Shown: positions 18,691 through 28,990, counted from the stretch's first letter. The stretch is 64,000 bases of DNA from Actinobacteria bacterium HGW-Actinobacteria-7 (GCA_002841275.1 PHET01000004.1:178051-242050); one strand, 5' to 3'. Notes: generated by a model from the sequence alone, not told the origin. Numbers and translations are program-made.

Positions 18691-19352
18691 TCGGCACCTC
18701 CCTCGCCTAGGCCCAGAGACTGCCTCAGCTCACTGATGGACTGGCGAGTGGCCGTGACGTACAGCCTGTCGGTCTCTGCGATGACCGTATCGGCATCGGG
18801 CAGACGCGCTGCACCATCTCGGACTAGAACGGTTACGCGGAAGCGATCGGGTTCTTCGAACTCACCGACGGTCTTTCCTGCGATGGCTGCAGTCACCAGT
18901 GCCTGCACGGTGACGACCTCGCCCCCGCCGAAGATCCGCTCAGTGGGGACTTCGGGCTCAAGAATCATGGTGAGAAGCTTGCGGCCCGCCCAACGAACGC
19001 TCGAGATGGTTGGGATGCCAAAGTGCTCGTAGAGATTGGCTCGGCGTGGATCGAAGATGCGGGCGACGACGGTTTCGACTCCGAATCTCTCACGTGCGAC
19101 CCGCGCCGAAACGATGTTGCTGTTGTCTCCCGCGGTGACCGCCGCGAATGCACTTGCTTTCTCGATGCCGGCCTTGATCAGCGTATCGCGGTCGAACACC
19201 TCGCCGGTAAGCTTGCGCCCGCGGATCTCCTCGCCGTACTCCGCGAACACTGCCGGGTTGCGATCGATCACTCCGACGGTGTGGCCCTCCGACTCAAGCA
19301 TGTGGGCGAGATACCGCCCTACTCGGCCGAAACCTCCGATGACGACGTGCAT
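18687..19352 (-). CDS. trkA: TrkA-family potassium uptake regulatory protein
   Basis: MHVVIGGFGRVGRYLAHMLESEGHTVGVIDRNP...; overlaps the next TrkA by 4 bp. Confidence 0.9.
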   Translation of the reverse strand: MHVVIGGFGRVGRYLAHMLESEGHTVGVIDRNPAVFAEYGEEIRGRKLTGEVFDRDTLIKAGIEKASAFAAVTAGDNSNIVSARVARERFGVETVVARIFDPRRANLYEHFGIPTISSVRWAGRKLLTMILEPEVPTERIFGGGEVVTVQALVTAAIAGKTVGEFEEPDRFRVTVLVRDGAARLPDADTVIAETDRLYVTATRQSISELRQSLGLGEGGAE

Positions 19353-19500
19353 GAGATCCTCCAGGTGAGCAGCAAAGCGCGGTCGCGCTCTGCCATGCTA
19401 GTACCACATCTTCCGCAGCGCCACATACTAGGGCCATGAGCTGCAATGCGCGACTGTCCGCGTGTACCATGAGGTACTTGGTCACAGCGAGGGGAGCACC

Positions 19501-20211
19501 ATGCGCGTTCACGCGATCTGTAACGTGCCCTACGAGGGCCCCGCACTCATCGGCGAATGGGCGTCACAACGAGGCCACACGCTCACCCAGGCACTTGCGC
19601 TCGAGGGCGAGTTCCCTCCACTCGACCAGACGGATCTGCTCGTTGTGATGGGCGGCCCCATGGACGCCGACGACGAGGCCGCCAGCCCCTGGCTCGTTGC
19701 GGAGAAGACCTATGTGCGGCAGGCGATCGATGCGCACATTCCGGTTCTGGGTGTGTGTCTGGGGGCACAGATCATCGCAGAGGTCCTTGGCGGGAAGATC
19801 CGGCGTGCCGAGCAGCCCGAGATCGGCTGGTTCCCGGTGGGTCTGACCCCGCACGGATGCTCAGAGCCGCTGTTCGCCCTATGGCCCGCTACCTTCATCG
19901 CCGCCCACTGGCACTACGACACCTTCGACCTGCCCGATGGGTTGCAACCGGCGCTCTCGAGCAACGCCACTGCGAACCAGGCGTTCGTCTTCGGTGATCG
20001 AGTGGTCGGCCTGCAATTCCATCTGGAGTGGACGGCCGAAGCGGTGGCTGCGCTCGTTGAGAACACGGATGGGGAATGGCCAGACGGGCTCTACGTTACC
20101 GACGTCGCAACGATGATCGATGACGCCCCGCTGTTCGTCCCGGTTCCTGCCACCCTGCTCTTCGAGCTGCTGGATTCCCTTGCGGAGAAGGTGTCAGGAA
20201 ACGCGTCATGA
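19501..20211 (+). CDS. Class I glutamine amidotransferase-like protein
   Basis: LLVVMGGPMDADDEAASPWLVAEK, VLGVCLGAQIIAEVLGGKI, GLQFHLEWT catalytic triad context. Confidence 0.88.
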   Translation: MRVHAICNVPYEGPALIGEWASQRGHTLTQALALEGEFPPLDQTDLLVVMGGPMDADDEAASPWLVAEKTYVRQAIDAHIPVLGVCLGAQIIAEVLGGKIRRAEQPEIGWFPVGLTPHGCSEPLFALWPATFIAAHWHYDTFDLPDGLQPALSSNATANQAFVFGDRVVGLQFHLEWTAEAVAALVENTDGEWPDGLYVTDVATMIDDAPLFVPVPATLLFELLDSLAEKVSGNAS

Positions 20212-21224
20212 GCGTCATCGTCGAGATCCGCGATCTGGTGAAGTGCTTTGGCGAGCTTACAGCCGTCGATCACGTGACCTTCGAGATCGAGCGCGGTGAG
20301 ATCTTCGGCCTGCTGGGACCCAATGGCGCAGGCAAGACCACGACCATCTCAATGATCTCGTGCCTGCTTGCTCCCGATGAGGGGGATGTCATCGTCGCGG
20401 GGCACTCGGTTCGGACCCACTCTATCGAGGTGCGACGAGCCCTGGGCATCGTTCCGCAGGAGATTGCGCTCTATCCGACACTCACTGCCGCCGAGAACCT
20501 CAAGTTCTGGGGACGGATGTACGGCCTGAGCGGCCGTGAGCTGGATGAAGCGGTCGACTACGGTCTCGAGATGGCGGGACTCGCCGACAAGGCGCGGGTG
20601 CGTGTCGAGACCTTCTCGGGCGGCATGAAACGCCGTATCAACATCGCGGCCGGCGTGCTGCACCGCCCGCAGGTCCTGTTGATGGACGAACCCACCGTGG
20701 GCATAGACCCGCAGAGCCGAAACCACATCCTTGAGACTGTCCGAGAACTCAACCGTGACGGCATGACGGTGGTCTACACATCGCACTACATGGAAGAGGT
20801 CGAGACGTTGTGCGACAGGATTGCCATCGTTGATCACGGCCGGGTGATCGCCGATGGGACTCTCGACGAACTTCGGGCGCTCGTGGGCGATGAGGACCAC
20901 ATCCGGATCTCACTGGGAGATGCTTCCCCAGAGGGCTCGGCGGAGGCCGCCGAGGGAGACGCCGACACCGGAGTGGCCGAGGAAACCGAGACGCCGCCGG
21001 AGATGCTGGCGATACTCGAGGGCATCCGACAGGTTCCCGGGGTTACGCGCGCTGACGCCGTCGGCTCGGCGCTCGAGGTGCTTGCCGGAGACGCTGCGGC
21101 CGTGCTGGGCGGTGTCGTCGAGTCGATTGCGGCTGCCGGGGCGCACCTGCGGGCGATCGAGGTGGTCGAGCCCGACCTGGAGAGCGTGTTTCTGCATCTC
21201 ACCGGCCGAGGGTTGCGCGACTAG
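20208..21224 (+). CDS. ABC transporter ATP-binding protein (drug/polysaccharide exporter type)
   Basis: [56 protein letters not shown]. Confidence 0.95.
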   Translation: MSVIVEIRDLVKCFGELTAVDHVTFEIERGEIFGLLGPNGAGKTTTISMISCLLAPDEGDVIVAGHSVRTHSIEVRRALGIVPQEIALYPTLTAAENLKFWGRMYGLSGRELDEAVDYGLEMAGLADKARVRVETFSGGMKRRINIAAGVLHRPQVLLMDEPTVGIDPQSRNHILETVRELNRDGMTVVYTSHYMEEVETLCDRIAIVDHGRVIADGTLDELRALVGDEDHIRISLGDASPEGSAEAAEGDADTGVAEETETPPEMLAILEGIRQVPGVTRADAVGSALEVLAGDAAAVLGGVVESIAAAGAHLRAIEVVEPDLESVFLHLTGRGLRD

Positions 21225-22460
21225 ATGGGGCGCGTGTGGCACATCGCTATGAAGGATCTGAGGGTCTGGATGCGAGATCCCGCGGCAATGGGTGTCCTGC
21301 TGGGCATGCCGGTGGTGCTGATCCTCATCTTGGGCTCGGCGCTTGGCGGAGCCATGGACAGCGGTATCAAGGTCGCGGTGGTCGACTTGAGCAGGGGCCA
21401 TTCGACGGCTACCGGCTCGGCCAAGCCTCCCTCTGACGAGCTGGTCAGCGCGATTCTTGAGTCAGAGCGGCTTGCCGATCTGTTCGAGATCGAGCAACTG
21501 CCTACCGAGCGACTCGCCCGCGAACAGGTCCGCGACGGGTCGATAGCGGCGGCACTGCTGGTTCCAGCCGGTTTCGACGAGGACGTGGCGAGCGGTAGAC
21601 CGGTCAACCTCGTGGTGCTGCGAGACCCGGGAAGCGAGCTGTCTGCGGGAATCTGGGAGAGCGTTGTGACGGCGTTCGCGGCGCAGTTCTCGGCGGCATC
21701 TGTCAGCGTTCAGACGGTGATGGAGACGGTGCAGCGAGGCAACCCCTCAGCCCTGATGGCGGGAGGGGGAGCACTCGTGGCCAAGGCGGTTGAGGCCGTT
21801 ACGAGTGACGATGGTCTCGACGGTGTCAAGGTGGTGGACGCGCAGGTGAAGGGCTTGACCGCCGTGAGCGCGATCGACTACTACGGACTGTCCATGGTGG
21901 CGATGTTCCTCATGTTCGGCGCGATGTTCGGCGCCTTTTCGACGATCAAGGAGAACCGGGAGCAGACGCTCAACCGAATGCTTTCCACGCCCTCTCCCCG
22001 TGCGCAGATCGTGGGCGGCAAGATGCTCTCGGTATTCGTGCTTGGGATGATGCAGTTCTCGGTGTTGTACGTCGCCACGCGGTTCGTCTTCGGGGTGCAG
22101 TGGGGCGGGGACGTACTCGCGACCGTCGTCGTGGCCGCAGCCGAGATGCTCGCCGTCACGGGGCTTGCTACCCTTATTGCGTCGGTCGCTCATACCGAGC
22201 GAGCAGCCGGCGGGATCGGACCGCTGGTGGTGCAGATACAGGCGCTTATCGGCGGGGCGTTCTTCTCCATCAGTGTGCTGCCTGATTGGGTGCAGCCGGT
22301 GCGCTACCTCTCCGTGGTGGGCTGGACGATGGAGGCGTGGGGCGCGATTCAGACACGCGGCGCGGGATTGACCGACGTGTGGGGCAGTGTCGCTGCCCTG
22401 TTGGCGATCGCGGGCGTGCTGTTCGCTGTGGGCGTGTGGCGGACGGAGGCGCTCAGATGA
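21225..22460 (+). CDS. ABC transporter permease (ABC-2 type)
   Basis: MGRVWHIAMKDLRVWMRDPAAMGVLLGMPVVLILILG...; TM-rich C-terminal half. Confidence 0.9.
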   Translation: MGRVWHIAMKDLRVWMRDPAAMGVLLGMPVVLILILGSALGGAMDSGIKVAVVDLSRGHSTATGSAKPPSDELVSAILESERLADLFEIEQLPTERLAREQVRDGSIAAALLVPAGFDEDVASGRPVNLVVLRDPGSELSAGIWESVVTAFAAQFSAASVSVQTVMETVQRGNPSALMAGGGALVAKAVEAVTSDDGLDGVKVVDAQVKGLTAVSAIDYYGLSMVAMFLMFGAMFGAFSTIKENREQTLNRMLSTPSPRAQIVGGKMLSVFVLGMMQFSVLYVATRFVFGVQWGGDVLATVVVAAAEMLAVTGLATLIASVAHTERAAGGIGPLVVQIQALIGGAFFSISVLPDWVQPVRYLSVVGWTMEAWGAIQTRGAGLTDVWGSVAALLAIAGVLFAVGVWRTEALR

Positions 22461-23638
22461 GTCGCGTTCTGGCCATGGCCGGTCTGAACTTCAAACAGAT
22501 CTTCCGCGACCGCTCGGAGCTGGTGAGTATCATCGGGCTTCCACTGCTACTGACATGGGTGTTCGGTGCCGCGTTCGGGGCCGGAGGAGGAGGCGGCCCA
22601 CTCGGTGTTCCCGTGGCCGACCTCGATCGCACGGTCTACTCGGCACATGTGGTTTCGGCCATCGACGAGGCCAAGGGCTCGAACGTGTTCTCGGTGAGCG
22701 AGGCGTCGGCCCGCAAGCTGGTCGCCGACGGGCAGGCCCCGGTCGCGGTGATCGTTCCTTCGGGCTTCGGCGACAGAATTGAAAACGACGAGCGCGCCAG
22801 GGTCTATGTGGTCAGGGACCCGGGATCAGCGAACGCTCAGGTGATCGTTCAGATCGTCGAGGGCGCGGCCACGCGCATTGCGGCCAACGCTCAAGCATCG
22901 CGTGTCGCCGAGGGAGCGCTGGGCGGGACAGCACCGTTTTCGGATCTGTTCGAGTACGCGGACGGACTTTGGAGTCCGGATCCGCCGGTGGGCGTGGAGT
23001 CGCGCGTGGTCCAGGCCAACGTGGCTCGATCAAACGAGCTGAAGTCACCGCCCAATACGCAGTACTCGTTGGGGTTCACCGTCTTCTTCGTGATGATGAT
23101 CGCCCTGAGTAGCGCCGGTGGCATTCTCGAGGAGCGAGAACTCGGCACTCTGCGGCGCTTGCTCGCAACGCCGATCCGGCGTGCCGAGGTACTGCTGGGC
23201 AAGACTCTGGGCGTTGCGTTGGTGGCGAGCTTCGAGGCTGCCCTGCTCGTGGGCTTCGGTGCTTTCGTGTTCGGCGTTCCGTGGGGGAGTGACCCTGTTC
23301 CGGTGGCGCTGGTGCTGTTCGCGCTTGTGCTCGCGTCCACGGGGATGGGCGTCATGATATCGGCGCTCGTGCGGACTCGAAGCCAGATGTCGGCGATCAC
23401 ACCCGTTCTCTCGACGGCGTTCGCAATGATCGGCGGGTGTTACTGGCCGATTGAGATCACGAGCCCGTTCATGCAGCAGCTCGCCAAGTTCACGCCAACT
23501 GGATGGGCCATGGTGGGGCTCAAGGACGTGGTGGCGCGAGGCAGCGGTATCGGGGCGGTCGTCGTTCCCGTGGGGGTGCTGCTGGCCTTCTCGGCGGTCA
23601 CTCTGACGGTGGGCATGACTCGGCTGAAGCTCGAGTAG
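22457..23638 (+). CDS. ABC transporter permease (ABC-2 type)
   Basis: MSRVLAMAGLNFKQIFRDRSELVSIIGLPLLLTWVFG..., LEERELGTLRRLLATPIRRAEVLLGK; ATGA overlap with preceding gene. Confidence 0.9.
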   Translation: MSRVLAMAGLNFKQIFRDRSELVSIIGLPLLLTWVFGAAFGAGGGGGPLGVPVADLDRTVYSAHVVSAIDEAKGSNVFSVSEASARKLVADGQAPVAVIVPSGFGDRIENDERARVYVVRDPGSANAQVIVQIVEGAATRIAANAQASRVAEGALGGTAPFSDLFEYADGLWSPDPPVGVESRVVQANVARSNELKSPPNTQYSLGFTVFFVMMIALSSAGGILEERELGTLRRLLATPIRRAEVLLGKTLGVALVASFEAALLVGFGAFVFGVPWGSDPVPVALVLFALVLASTGMGVMISALVRTRSQMSAITPVLSTAFAMIGGCYWPIEITSPFMQQLAKFTPTGWAMVGLKDVVARGSGIGAVVVPVGVLLAFSAVTLTVGMTRLKLE

Positions 23639-23695
23639 TCCGGCGCGAATGGGTATGGGCACAGCAGGGACTTTGGCCACGCGAGAGGGGACGAG

Positions 23696-24082
23696 ATGAA
23701 CTCGAACGGATACGACTCGGGGCTCGGCGATTTCGGGGCGGCAGGTGCTGGGCTGCTGGGGTGCTATTTCGTGTTCATCCTCGCCGTCGTCGTCTTCCTG
23801 ATCTGGCTGTACTGGCGCATCCTCACCAAGGCTGGCTACAGCGGGTGGCTGTCGCTGCTGAATCTCGTTCCGTTTGGATCGCTTGTTCTCATGCTGATGC
23901 TGGCGTTCGGCAACTGGCCCGTGCTTCAGGACCGTGGCGGCGCGGGGCCCAGGTATCCGGCTGCTCCTGTACCCCAGCAGCCGTATCCACCGGCGGCTCC
24001 AACCTACCAGCCCCCGATGCCTCCCGCGCCACCGACGTTTCCGACTTCCGGTGACGAGCCCCCGGCACCTCCGTACGCCTAG
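23696..24082 (+). CDS. Small membrane protein with Pro/Tyr-rich tail
   Basis: Two predicted TM segments followed by PAAPVPQQPYPPAAPTYQPPMPPAPP. Confidence 0.65.
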   Translation: MNSNGYDSGLGDFGAAGAGLLGCYFVFILAVVVFLIWLYWRILTKAGYSGWLSLLNLVPFGSLVLMLMLAFGNWPVLQDRGGAGPRYPAAPVPQQPYPPAAPTYQPPMPPAPPTFPTSGDEPPAPPYA

Positions 24083-24166
24083 AGAGTAGCCGGTGCTGTC
24101 GGACCGCACGTAAGCGGTGCGGTTTCCGGATACTTCTGGCCATCGCGTTGGGCTACGATGGCCAGC

Positions 24167-25117
24167 ATGAAGAGACAGAAGATTGCGACATCGGTATGGG
24201 TGGCAGTGGGAGTGGCGCTGCTGCTGTGGGCCTCGGCGTTCCCGGGTATCCGTGCGGGGTTGGCGCCCGTCACGGGTGTCGCGGGTCCGGACGGATTCGG
24301 CCCGGGCGAGCTGGCGTTGCTGCGGTTTGGGACGGCCTCTTTGGTGCTGGTGATCTACGCGCTCGTCATGCGCCTGAGGCTGCCCCGCCGAGAGGACTTG
24401 GGCCGCATCGCGATAGCTGGTGTGCTGGGTATCAGCATCTACCACGTCGCGCTGAACTTCGGGGAGCGCACCGTGCAGTCGGGCGCGGCCGCGCTGCTCA
24501 TCTCGCTTTCCCCGGTGATCACCGCGATGCTCTCGACCCGACTTCTGGGAGAGCGTCTCTCCCGCTGGGGTTGGGTGGGAATCGTTGTCTCGTTCCTCGG
24601 CGCCATGCTCGTGGCAGTAGGGGCCGGTGGTGGTGTCGGCCTCGAACCGGGTGCGCTGCTCATCTTGGTCGCAACGCTGTCGACGTCGTTGTACTTCCTG
24701 GTCAGCAAGCCGGGCCTCGCGAAGTACACCGCAACCGAGTTCACGTCCTATGCCATCTGGGCAGGCACGATTCCTTTGTTGCTCTTCGCCCCCTCGCTGT
24801 TCTCGCAGATCCAGCATGCCCCGCTCAGCGCCATCGGCGCGGGCGCCTACCTGGGTGTCTTTCCCGGTGCGATCGCCTATGTGCTCTGGGGCTACGGGCT
24901 GTCCAAGATGCTCGCCAGCCGAGTGTCGGCGTTTCTGTACCTGCAGCCCGTGAATGCCGCGGTGATCGCTTGGTTCTGGCTGCGTGAGATCCCTGCGTGG
25001 GCGACGATCATCGGAGGAGTCATATCAATCGGCGGCGTGGTGATTGTGAACACCCTTGGCCAAAGGCCGACCCACAATGACGCTATCGAACTCGCCGAGG
25101 AAAGCGCACATGGCTGA
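24167..25117 (+). CDS. EamA/DMT-family transporter
   Basis: Ten TM-like segments; NFGERTVQSGAAALLISLSPVITAMLS, YLQPVNAAVIAWFWLREIPAWATIIGGVISIGGVV. Confidence 0.88.
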   Translation: MKRQKIATSVWVAVGVALLLWASAFPGIRAGLAPVTGVAGPDGFGPGELALLRFGTASLVLVIYALVMRLRLPRREDLGRIAIAGVLGISIYHVALNFGERTVQSGAAALLISLSPVITAMLSTRLLGERLSRWGWVGIVVSFLGAMLVAVGAGGGVGLEPGALLILVATLSTSLYFLVSKPGLAKYTATEFTSYAIWAGTIPLLLFAPSLFSQIQHAPLSAIGAGAYLGVFPGAIAYVLWGYGLSKMLASRVSAFLYLQPVNAAVIAWFWLREIPAWATIIGGVISIGGVVIVNTLGQRPTHNDAIELAEESAHG

Positions 25118-25607
25118 GTGGATTATCGCCGCGGTTGCCGATGATGACCTTGTCTTGCTCGAGGAAGTGCGCGCCCTGTTCTCCGAGTATCACGAGTGGC
25201 TCGGCGAGGCGGTGTGCGCCTCGCGTCTGGTCCAGGAGATAGCGAACCTGCCGGGCCCGTACTCTGCTCCGCAGGGGAAGCTGTTCCTCGCGCACGACGG
25301 CGACGGGGCCGCTATCGGGTGCATCGGGCTCAGGCCGCACAGTGGCTCTGCCTGCGAGGTGAAGCGTCTGTATGTGCGACAGCCCGCGCGCGGTGGTGGC
25401 GTGGGACGCGCCCTGCTCGCACGCGCGATCCAGGCGGCTCGGGAGATCGGCTATGCCGAGGCGCTTGTTACCACGCTACCCGATTCGATGCCCTTGGCTG
25501 CGTCGATGTACGAGCGAGCAGGGTTCGAGCGCGTGGAGCCGTTCCTCGACTTCAGCGTTGTGGCCGAGGATGTGCCCGTGCTCTACCTGAGCCGGACTCT
25601 CAGGTAG
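25110..25607 (+). CDS. GNAT family N-acetyltransferase
   Basis: CEVKRLYVRQPARGGGVGRALLARAIQAAREIGYAEALVTTL; ATG overlaps preceding stop. Confidence 0.87.
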   Translation: MAEWIIAAVADDDLVLLEEVRALFSEYHEWLGEAVCASRLVQEIANLPGPYSAPQGKLFLAHDGDGAAIGCIGLRPHSGSACEVKRLYVRQPARGGGVGRALLARAIQAAREIGYAEALVTTLPDSMPLAASMYERAGFERVEPFLDFSVVAEDVPVLYLSRTLR

Positions 25608-25887
25608 CTAGTATCTCGAAACCCGTAAGACCTTCCGGCTCTTCGGTGAACGTCTGTACCACTGTCACGAGTGCTCGTTCCGGGCCCTTGCGTGACCATG
25701 TGACCATCGAGTCGACCGCAACCGGCGAGCCTTCGAAGACCGCCTCGACCTCGCCGCTTACGAGGTTGCGGACCCAACCGGAGCAATTGCGTGCGAGAGC
25801 CTCTCGACGAGTGGAGTCTCTGAACCAGACACCTTGGACGCGTCCGCCCACGATGACTCGCATCCGTGCCGTTTCCACTGGGGACAT
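25600..25887 (-). CDS. Acylphosphatase
   Basis: MRVIVGGRVQGVWFRDSTRREALARNCSGWVRNLVSGEVEAVFEG. Confidence 0.92.
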   Translation of the reverse strand: MSPVETARMRVIVGGRVQGVWFRDSTRREALARNCSGWVRNLVSGEVEAVFEGSPVAVDSMVTWSRKGPERALVTVVQTFTEEPEGLTGFEILAT

Positions 25888-25957
25888 GGTTTCGCTCCCT
25901 GCCGCGGGTATAGTGAACTCGCTGGGTCCGAAACGACAGAACCAGGGAGTGTTGTCC

Positions 25958-26356
25958 GTGCCAATCGTCCGTATCGATATCCAGTCCGGCAAGTCGACCG
26001 CGTACAAGCGGGCGATATTGCACGGAGTCAGATCGGCATTGACCACTGCGCTCGGTGTTCCCAATGAGCGCGTCATGCAACGGATCGTCGAGACGCCTTC
26101 TGAGGATATCGATGTTGCGGACGTACGGACAGACCGGCTCACCATCATCGAGATATCCATGCTCACGGGCCGCGGTCCTGAGCTTAAGGGCGAGCTCTAC
26201 CTGGCAATCGCGGACCGGCTCCTCTCGGATCCCGGCATAACGCGACACGACCTGGTTGTTCTGGTCAACGAGGGGGCGGGCGAATGCTTCTTCCTCAACG
26301 GACAGATGTCATGTGCTCCCGTCGATCCGAAGCCGACCGAAGAGGACAAGCAGTGA
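25958..26356 (+). CDS. 4-oxalocrotonate tautomerase-family protein
   Basis: GTG start; PIVRIDIQSGKSTAYKRAILHGVRSALTTALGVPNERVMQRIVE. Confidence 0.82.
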   Translation: MPIVRIDIQSGKSTAYKRAILHGVRSALTTALGVPNERVMQRIVETPSEDIDVADVRTDRLTIIEISMLTGRGPELKGELYLAIADRLLSDPGITRHDLVVLVNEGAGECFFLNGQMSCAPVDPKPTEEDKQ

Positions 26357-27033
26357 CCGAGATGGTGGCGAAGCCCCGAGTCCCCAAAGACGAGAAGATC
26401 ATCAGGGCCTACACACTGGGCGAGGAGATCGCCAACAGCGTCATCCATGGTCTGGGAATCGGGCTTTCGGTGGCGGCGCTCGTGATCCTGGTCGCGCTCG
26501 CGGTGCTCTCCAACGACAACTTCAAGCTCGCCAGCGCGATCGTCTTGGGCGTCGCACTGGTTCTCGAGTACACGGCGTCGACGCTGTATCACAGCTTCCC
26601 GCAGCCCCGCGTGAAGCACGTGTTCAAGATCTTCGATCATTGCGGTATCTACTTGCTGATTGCGGGCAGTTACACGCCGTTTTGTCTGGTCACCCTGAGA
26701 AACGACAACGGTTGGCTGCTGTTCTGGGTGATATGGGCGTTCGCTATCGCGGGCATCTCCGCGGAGGCGTTCTGGGCGTATCGCCCCCGGTGGCTCTCGG
26801 CAGCTGTCTACTTGGGCATGGGCTGGATGGTGGTCCTGTCGATCAAGCCGCTCATGGCCAATCTGGATCCCGCGGGAGTCTGGCTTCTTGTGGCTGGCGG
26901 GCTGTGCTACACGGTGGGCACCATCTTCTACGTCCTGAAGAAGGTCAAGTACATGCATGCCATCTGGCATGTTTGGGTGCTCGCCGGCAGCATCTGTCAC
27001 TTCCTGGCGGTCGCGCTGTACGTTCTTCGCTAG
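26353..27033 (+). CDS. Hemolysin III / YqfA-family membrane protein
   Basis: EEIANSVIHGLGIGLSVAALVILV, ASTLYHSFPQPRVKHVFKIFDHCGIYLLIAGSYTPF. Confidence 0.93.
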   Translation: MTEMVAKPRVPKDEKIIRAYTLGEEIANSVIHGLGIGLSVAALVILVALAVLSNDNFKLASAIVLGVALVLEYTASTLYHSFPQPRVKHVFKIFDHCGIYLLIAGSYTPFCLVTLRNDNGWLLFWVIWAFAIAGISAEAFWAYRPRWLSAAVYLGMGWMVVLSIKPLMANLDPAGVWLLVAGGLCYTVGTIFYVLKKVKYMHAIWHVWVLAGSICHFLAVALYVLR

Positions 27034-27052
27034 CGCTGGACCGATCGGAGAG

Positions 27053-27724
27053 CTACTTCTTGAGCTCCGCATCATTGTCGTAGCCCCGCTGCTCCCAGTA
27101 GCCGCGGAAGTCGGCGTTGTCGCTTACCTCGATCTCTGTGACCCACTTCGCCCACTTGTAGCCGAACTTGTCCTCGGCCACAACCTGGAATGGGTAGCCG
27201 CGCTCGGTGGGAAGGTCCATGCCGTTCATCTTGTAGGCGAGAAGGATGTCGTTGTCTCGGATGAATGAGGCGGGAAGCGACGTGGAGTAGCCGTCGTAGC
27301 ACCGGAATATCACCGTGGACGCTTTGGTGTCGTAGCCGGCCTGCGTCAGCAGATCGTCCAACTTTACGCCCTCCCACAAGATGTCGACCGACCACCCCTC
27401 AACGCAGTTGAGCCGGACAACCTTCTTGTACGGCGGCAAAGCGAGCACCTGGTCGTAGGTTAGTGAGAGGGGTTTGTCTACAAGCCCCTTGACCGCGAGC
27501 CGGTACGTATCGAGCGGTACCTTCTGAGGACCCTTGATCGAGTTCTCGCGGAAGTCGTTGACGGAGCTCAGGTCCTTGCCTTGGTACTGACGGATCTCCT
27601 TGCTGCCCAGATCGACCGGCTTGTTCGTCTGTGGGTCGGTGTTGGCAGGTGCTCCGCAGCCGACGAGCAGAGCTCCGAGCGCCATCGCACCGAGGAGGAC
27701 TCGCAAGGACTGAGTCAATCTCAT
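27053..27724 (-). CDS. Molybdopterin-dependent oxidoreductase (SUOX/YedY-type fold), predicted lipoprotein
   Basis: Lipobox-like ALLVGCGAPANTD; LTYDQVLALPPYKKVVRLNCVEGWSVDILWEGVKLDDLL; YDGYSTSLP. Confidence 0.85.
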   Translation of the reverse strand: MRLTQSLRVLLGAMALGALLVGCGAPANTDPQTNKPVDLGSKEIRQYQGKDLSSVNDFRENSIKGPQKVPLDTYRLAVKGLVDKPLSLTYDQVLALPPYKKVVRLNCVEGWSVDILWEGVKLDDLLTQAGYDTKASTVIFRCYDGYSTSLPASFIRDNDILLAYKMNGMDLPTERGYPFQVVAEDKFGYKWAKWVTEIEVSDNADFRGYWEQRGYDNDAELKK

Positions 27725-27808
27725 TCGATTTCCGTTCTGTGGGGCGGAAGGGCTCGTGTGGGTGTTCGAAGGGTATGTTCCCACCGGACGTCATCTCAGG
27801 AGGTTCGT

Positions 27809-28516
27809 GTGTCCACACGTTTTCAGACGACGCTGATCGATACCGTGCGCTGCGGGCCGGATGTGCTCATGGCGCGATTCGAGCGTCCCGCTGGCTACAG
27901 CTACGAGGCCGGCCAGTGGTTGCGACTCACTCTTGGCACGTCCGAGGGTGAGGAGACCCGCACCTTCACGCATGCTTCGGCGCCGGAGGATGACTGGTTG
28001 GAGATCGCGACACGCCTGTCGGGGTCGTCCTTCAAAGTCGCCCTAGGCGCGCTCTCGCCGGGCGACGCCGTCACGATTGTCGGTCCGGGCGGCCGCTTGG
28101 TGCTGCCGGAAGGCACCGACCGTGTCGTGTTTCTGGTAGGCGGCATGGGCGTCACTCCGGCGCGGAGTATCCTGCGCCACGCAGTGGAGGAAGGATGGCG
28201 GTTCGAGGACGCCATCGTGTTCTACGGTAATCGGGATCCTTCGTGCGTGCCTTACGGAGACGAGTTCGAAGCCATGGCCGAGGTCGGTGTGCGTGTGATC
28301 GAGGTCTTCGAGCAGGTGCCCCCGGGCTCCTCGGCCGAGAAGGGCCTGATCACCGCGGGTCTTGTGCGACGGTATCTGGGAACCCCGTTCGCGGGCCCCT
28401 ACGTTGTGGCCGGTCCTCCGTTGATGGTTGGCGCGATGGTATCGGTACTCGACGAGCTTGGGGTGTCGCCGGAGATGCGAATGGTCGAATGGTTCGGCAC
28501 GCCCAAACGTACGTGA
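27809..28516 (+). CDS. FAD-binding ferredoxin/flavodoxin reductase-type oxidoreductase
   Basis: GQWLRLTLGTSEGEETRTFTHASAP, VFLVGGMGVTPARSILRHAV, PYVVAGPPLMVGAMVSVLDELGV. Confidence 0.88.
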   Translation: MSTRFQTTLIDTVRCGPDVLMARFERPAGYSYEAGQWLRLTLGTSEGEETRTFTHASAPEDDWLEIATRLSGSSFKVALGALSPGDAVTIVGPGGRLVLPEGTDRVVFLVGGMGVTPARSILRHAVEEGWRFEDAIVFYGNRDPSCVPYGDEFEAMAEVGVRVIEVFEQVPPGSSAEKGLITAGLVRRYLGTPFAGPYVVAGPPLMVGAMVSVLDELGVSPEMRMVEWFGTPKRT

Positions 28517-28597
28517 GCACCGCCCTTGGCAAAGGGGAAAGTACTTCTCAAGGCAACTGTTGATCCGCAGATCGCACTCACCTGAAGGGGGTACGAA

Positions 28598-28990
28598 ATG
28601 GAACTGCTTGCCAAGACGTGCAATACGGAACAGATGAACGCGCAGAGGATTCTGGCGCGAGTGTTTGTGTTGATCGGCGGTCTGCTCTGGGTCGTAATGG
28701 CGTGGGGTGCGCAATGGGCATACAAGGGAGCACCGCTGACCGAGGCTCTCGGCGGTGCACTGATCTACGCGGCAGCGTTGGCGTTCGTCTTCATCCTCGG
28801 GCTGTTCTACGAGAACCTGACGGCGCTCCTGCTGGTCGCCGCCGCTGCGGCGATCGTAGTGTTCGGATTCATATCCGCGTGGGAGGTTGGAGTATGGGCC
28901 ACGGTGTTCTTCTTCTTCCTACTGCCGATGGCGATGGCTGCGGCGCTCTATGCGCTTGCGGCCAGAATGCAGAAGATATGCGCGGTATAG
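28598..28990 (+). CDS. Small integral membrane protein
   Basis: Four TM-like segments; SD AAGGGG before ATG. Confidence 0.65.
   Translation: MELLAKTCNTEQMNAQRILARVFVLIGGLLWVVMAWGAQWAYKGAPLTEALGGALIYAAALAFVFILGLFYENLTALLLVAAAAAIVVFGFISAWEVGVWATVFFFFLLPMAMAAALYALAARMQKICAV

Noticed and set aside
23045-24817. 590-aa minus-strand ORF
   Set aside because: Composition (Arg, His, Gln, Asp-rich, no hydrophobic pattern) is typical of antisense GC-rich frames; overlaps well-supported plus-strand ABC permease and EamA genes.
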